From the NCBI GenBank assembly GCA_947177825.1, contig CAMWWA010000057.1, positions 1 to 7,555 on the forward strand: a DNA stretch of 7,555 nucleotides, written 5' to 3'. The position numbers were made by a program, and so were the translations under genes. The notes under the pieces are model-generated. The model worked only from the letters and a program-made list of their open reading frames with translations, had not been told where the DNA came from and did no database searches. The DNA is from an uncultured Clostridia bacterium. Lineage in GTDB: Bacteria > Bacillota > Clostridia > Christensenellales > Borkfalkiaceae. Shown here in pieces: positions 7,536-7,555 of the stretch (the stretch's first letter is position 1; the number at the start of each line of letters is the position of its first letter).

Positions 7536-7555
7536 CTTAAGACGTACCGTAAGGT
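5736..7555 (-). CDS. Partial exported-type protein made of diverged beta-rich 'GTW' repeats (start outside window)
   Basis: The frame is open from the right edge (first full codon at 7553) to a TAA stop at 5736-5738, giving 605 visible residues. A GTG at 7430 could be read as a start. It is probably internal, because the open frame and the repeat pattern continue upstream of it to the window edge. The protein is rich in Gly, Thr, Ser, Tyr, Val and Asp, with alternating hydrophobic residues typical of beta strands. At least six units of about 70-100 residues are visible, most opening with [D/S]-x-[F/W]-x-G-x-[W/Y] and followed by short strands with FDG-type turns and a 'GGxxY/L' segment. The C-terminus ends in a strand (YLTIVEI) with no LPxTG motif, hydrophobic tail or SLH domain. 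I do not recognise the family. The G-T-W openings and the FDG...YTY...LTI pattern of the last unit resemble small lipocalin/calycin-like modules of secreted Bacillota proteins, but this is inference. The gene lies 49 bases upstream of the protease gene on the same strand, so co-transcription is likely. Confidence 0.9.
   Translation of the reverse strand, partial: LTVRLKDCFAGVCSTTANSDVSFDFNGFGEVKYTAGGVVESVDYDSEGNFSIDSTAYKATINEKGVLEINGKEYYLSDGFTGTWYFGYEKESIELTLEGIGRNGYGYATISYVGNKVTSLNAQYDVMTDSYGTSIRLFVDDRSYGELTFNPEDGKASGMFYSMHNSAYYLQADFCLYDNFKGTWVSNSAQIDTITFDGMSASGEAEVTITAANGAISRGTYSLDDLTGGTVTVGGETYALRLDELTGLAVISLSGDTQLARRDNWYGVTLYEGDTKYEFDGKGYLNGTVKVSGGTELTYTVNGSSVTVGGETLTPTASGFTLGSKTLVFKSGFAGEWQISGSDYYLTVEEVGGSFKAKVTCSDPKITGTFDFVFNPSFDASSVTLSYTEEIGGERIVTRLSLLGSNEISIKQGDLTYNCIRTSLVDQWKGTYNGIKAVLIDEVKGTYDYLNDGTSWTFDGLGNCFYGSGTATFTDANGEKTSYKYKLNSLGVPYIKDINKVGSALFIESSRTDGCYGKDDNYYCLTTPDALYEKEVVLSDNRDLHFIFDGVSTLWKKDGDQLVKAYTYAITGDNEVVLTDITTMKKYKGTIINSGMYTYLTIVEI

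Overview
The window is filled by two large genes on the minus strand, both cut by a window edge. Both encode exported, repeat-rich surface-type proteins. No tRNA, rRNA, CRISPR array, insertion sequence or phage gene was seen, and I found no convincing gene on the plus strand. A Sec signal peptide, a strong GGAGG ribosome binding site, and a C5a-peptidase/lactocepin-type protease carrying Ig-like and BspA-type leucine-rich repeats all suggest a Gram-positive, anaerobic, Clostridia-like bacterium. Uncultured gut Clostridia such as the Christensenellales are plausible. That placement is inference from protein style; no marker gene is present.

Layout, in the direction of transcription (right to left). 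From the right edge to 5736 lies the 3' part of a gene (605 residues visible, start missing). Its product is a chain of about six diverged beta-rich repeats, most opening with [D/S]-x-[F/W]-x-G-x-[W/Y], plus a C-terminal beta-rich unit. No enzyme motif or C-terminal anchor is visible. A 49-base gap (5687-5735) follows. It holds a GC-rich hairpin directly upstream of a good Shine-Dalgarno sequence. From 5686 to the left edge runs a single open frame of 1,895 codons whose end lies outside the window. Its domains in order are: signal peptide, I9-like propeptide, subtilisin (S8) catalytic domain with an inserted PA domain and a complete catalytic set (Asp215, His292, Asn416, Ser670), Fn3-like/beta-sandwich region, two Big_2 Ig-like domains, and at least 18 BspA-type leucine-rich repeats.

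The genes share a strand and are closely spaced without an obvious internal promoter or terminator, so they are probably co-transcribed. A reasonable reading is a cell-surface module. The second gene is a processed protease displayed on a stalk, with an LRR region that may bind host, mucus or microbial ligands. The first gene is a secreted beta-repeat protein of unknown role. No functional link between them beyond adjacency can be shown from the sequence. The most noteworthy points are the protease-Ig-LRR fusion and the unclassified GTW-type repeat protein beside it.
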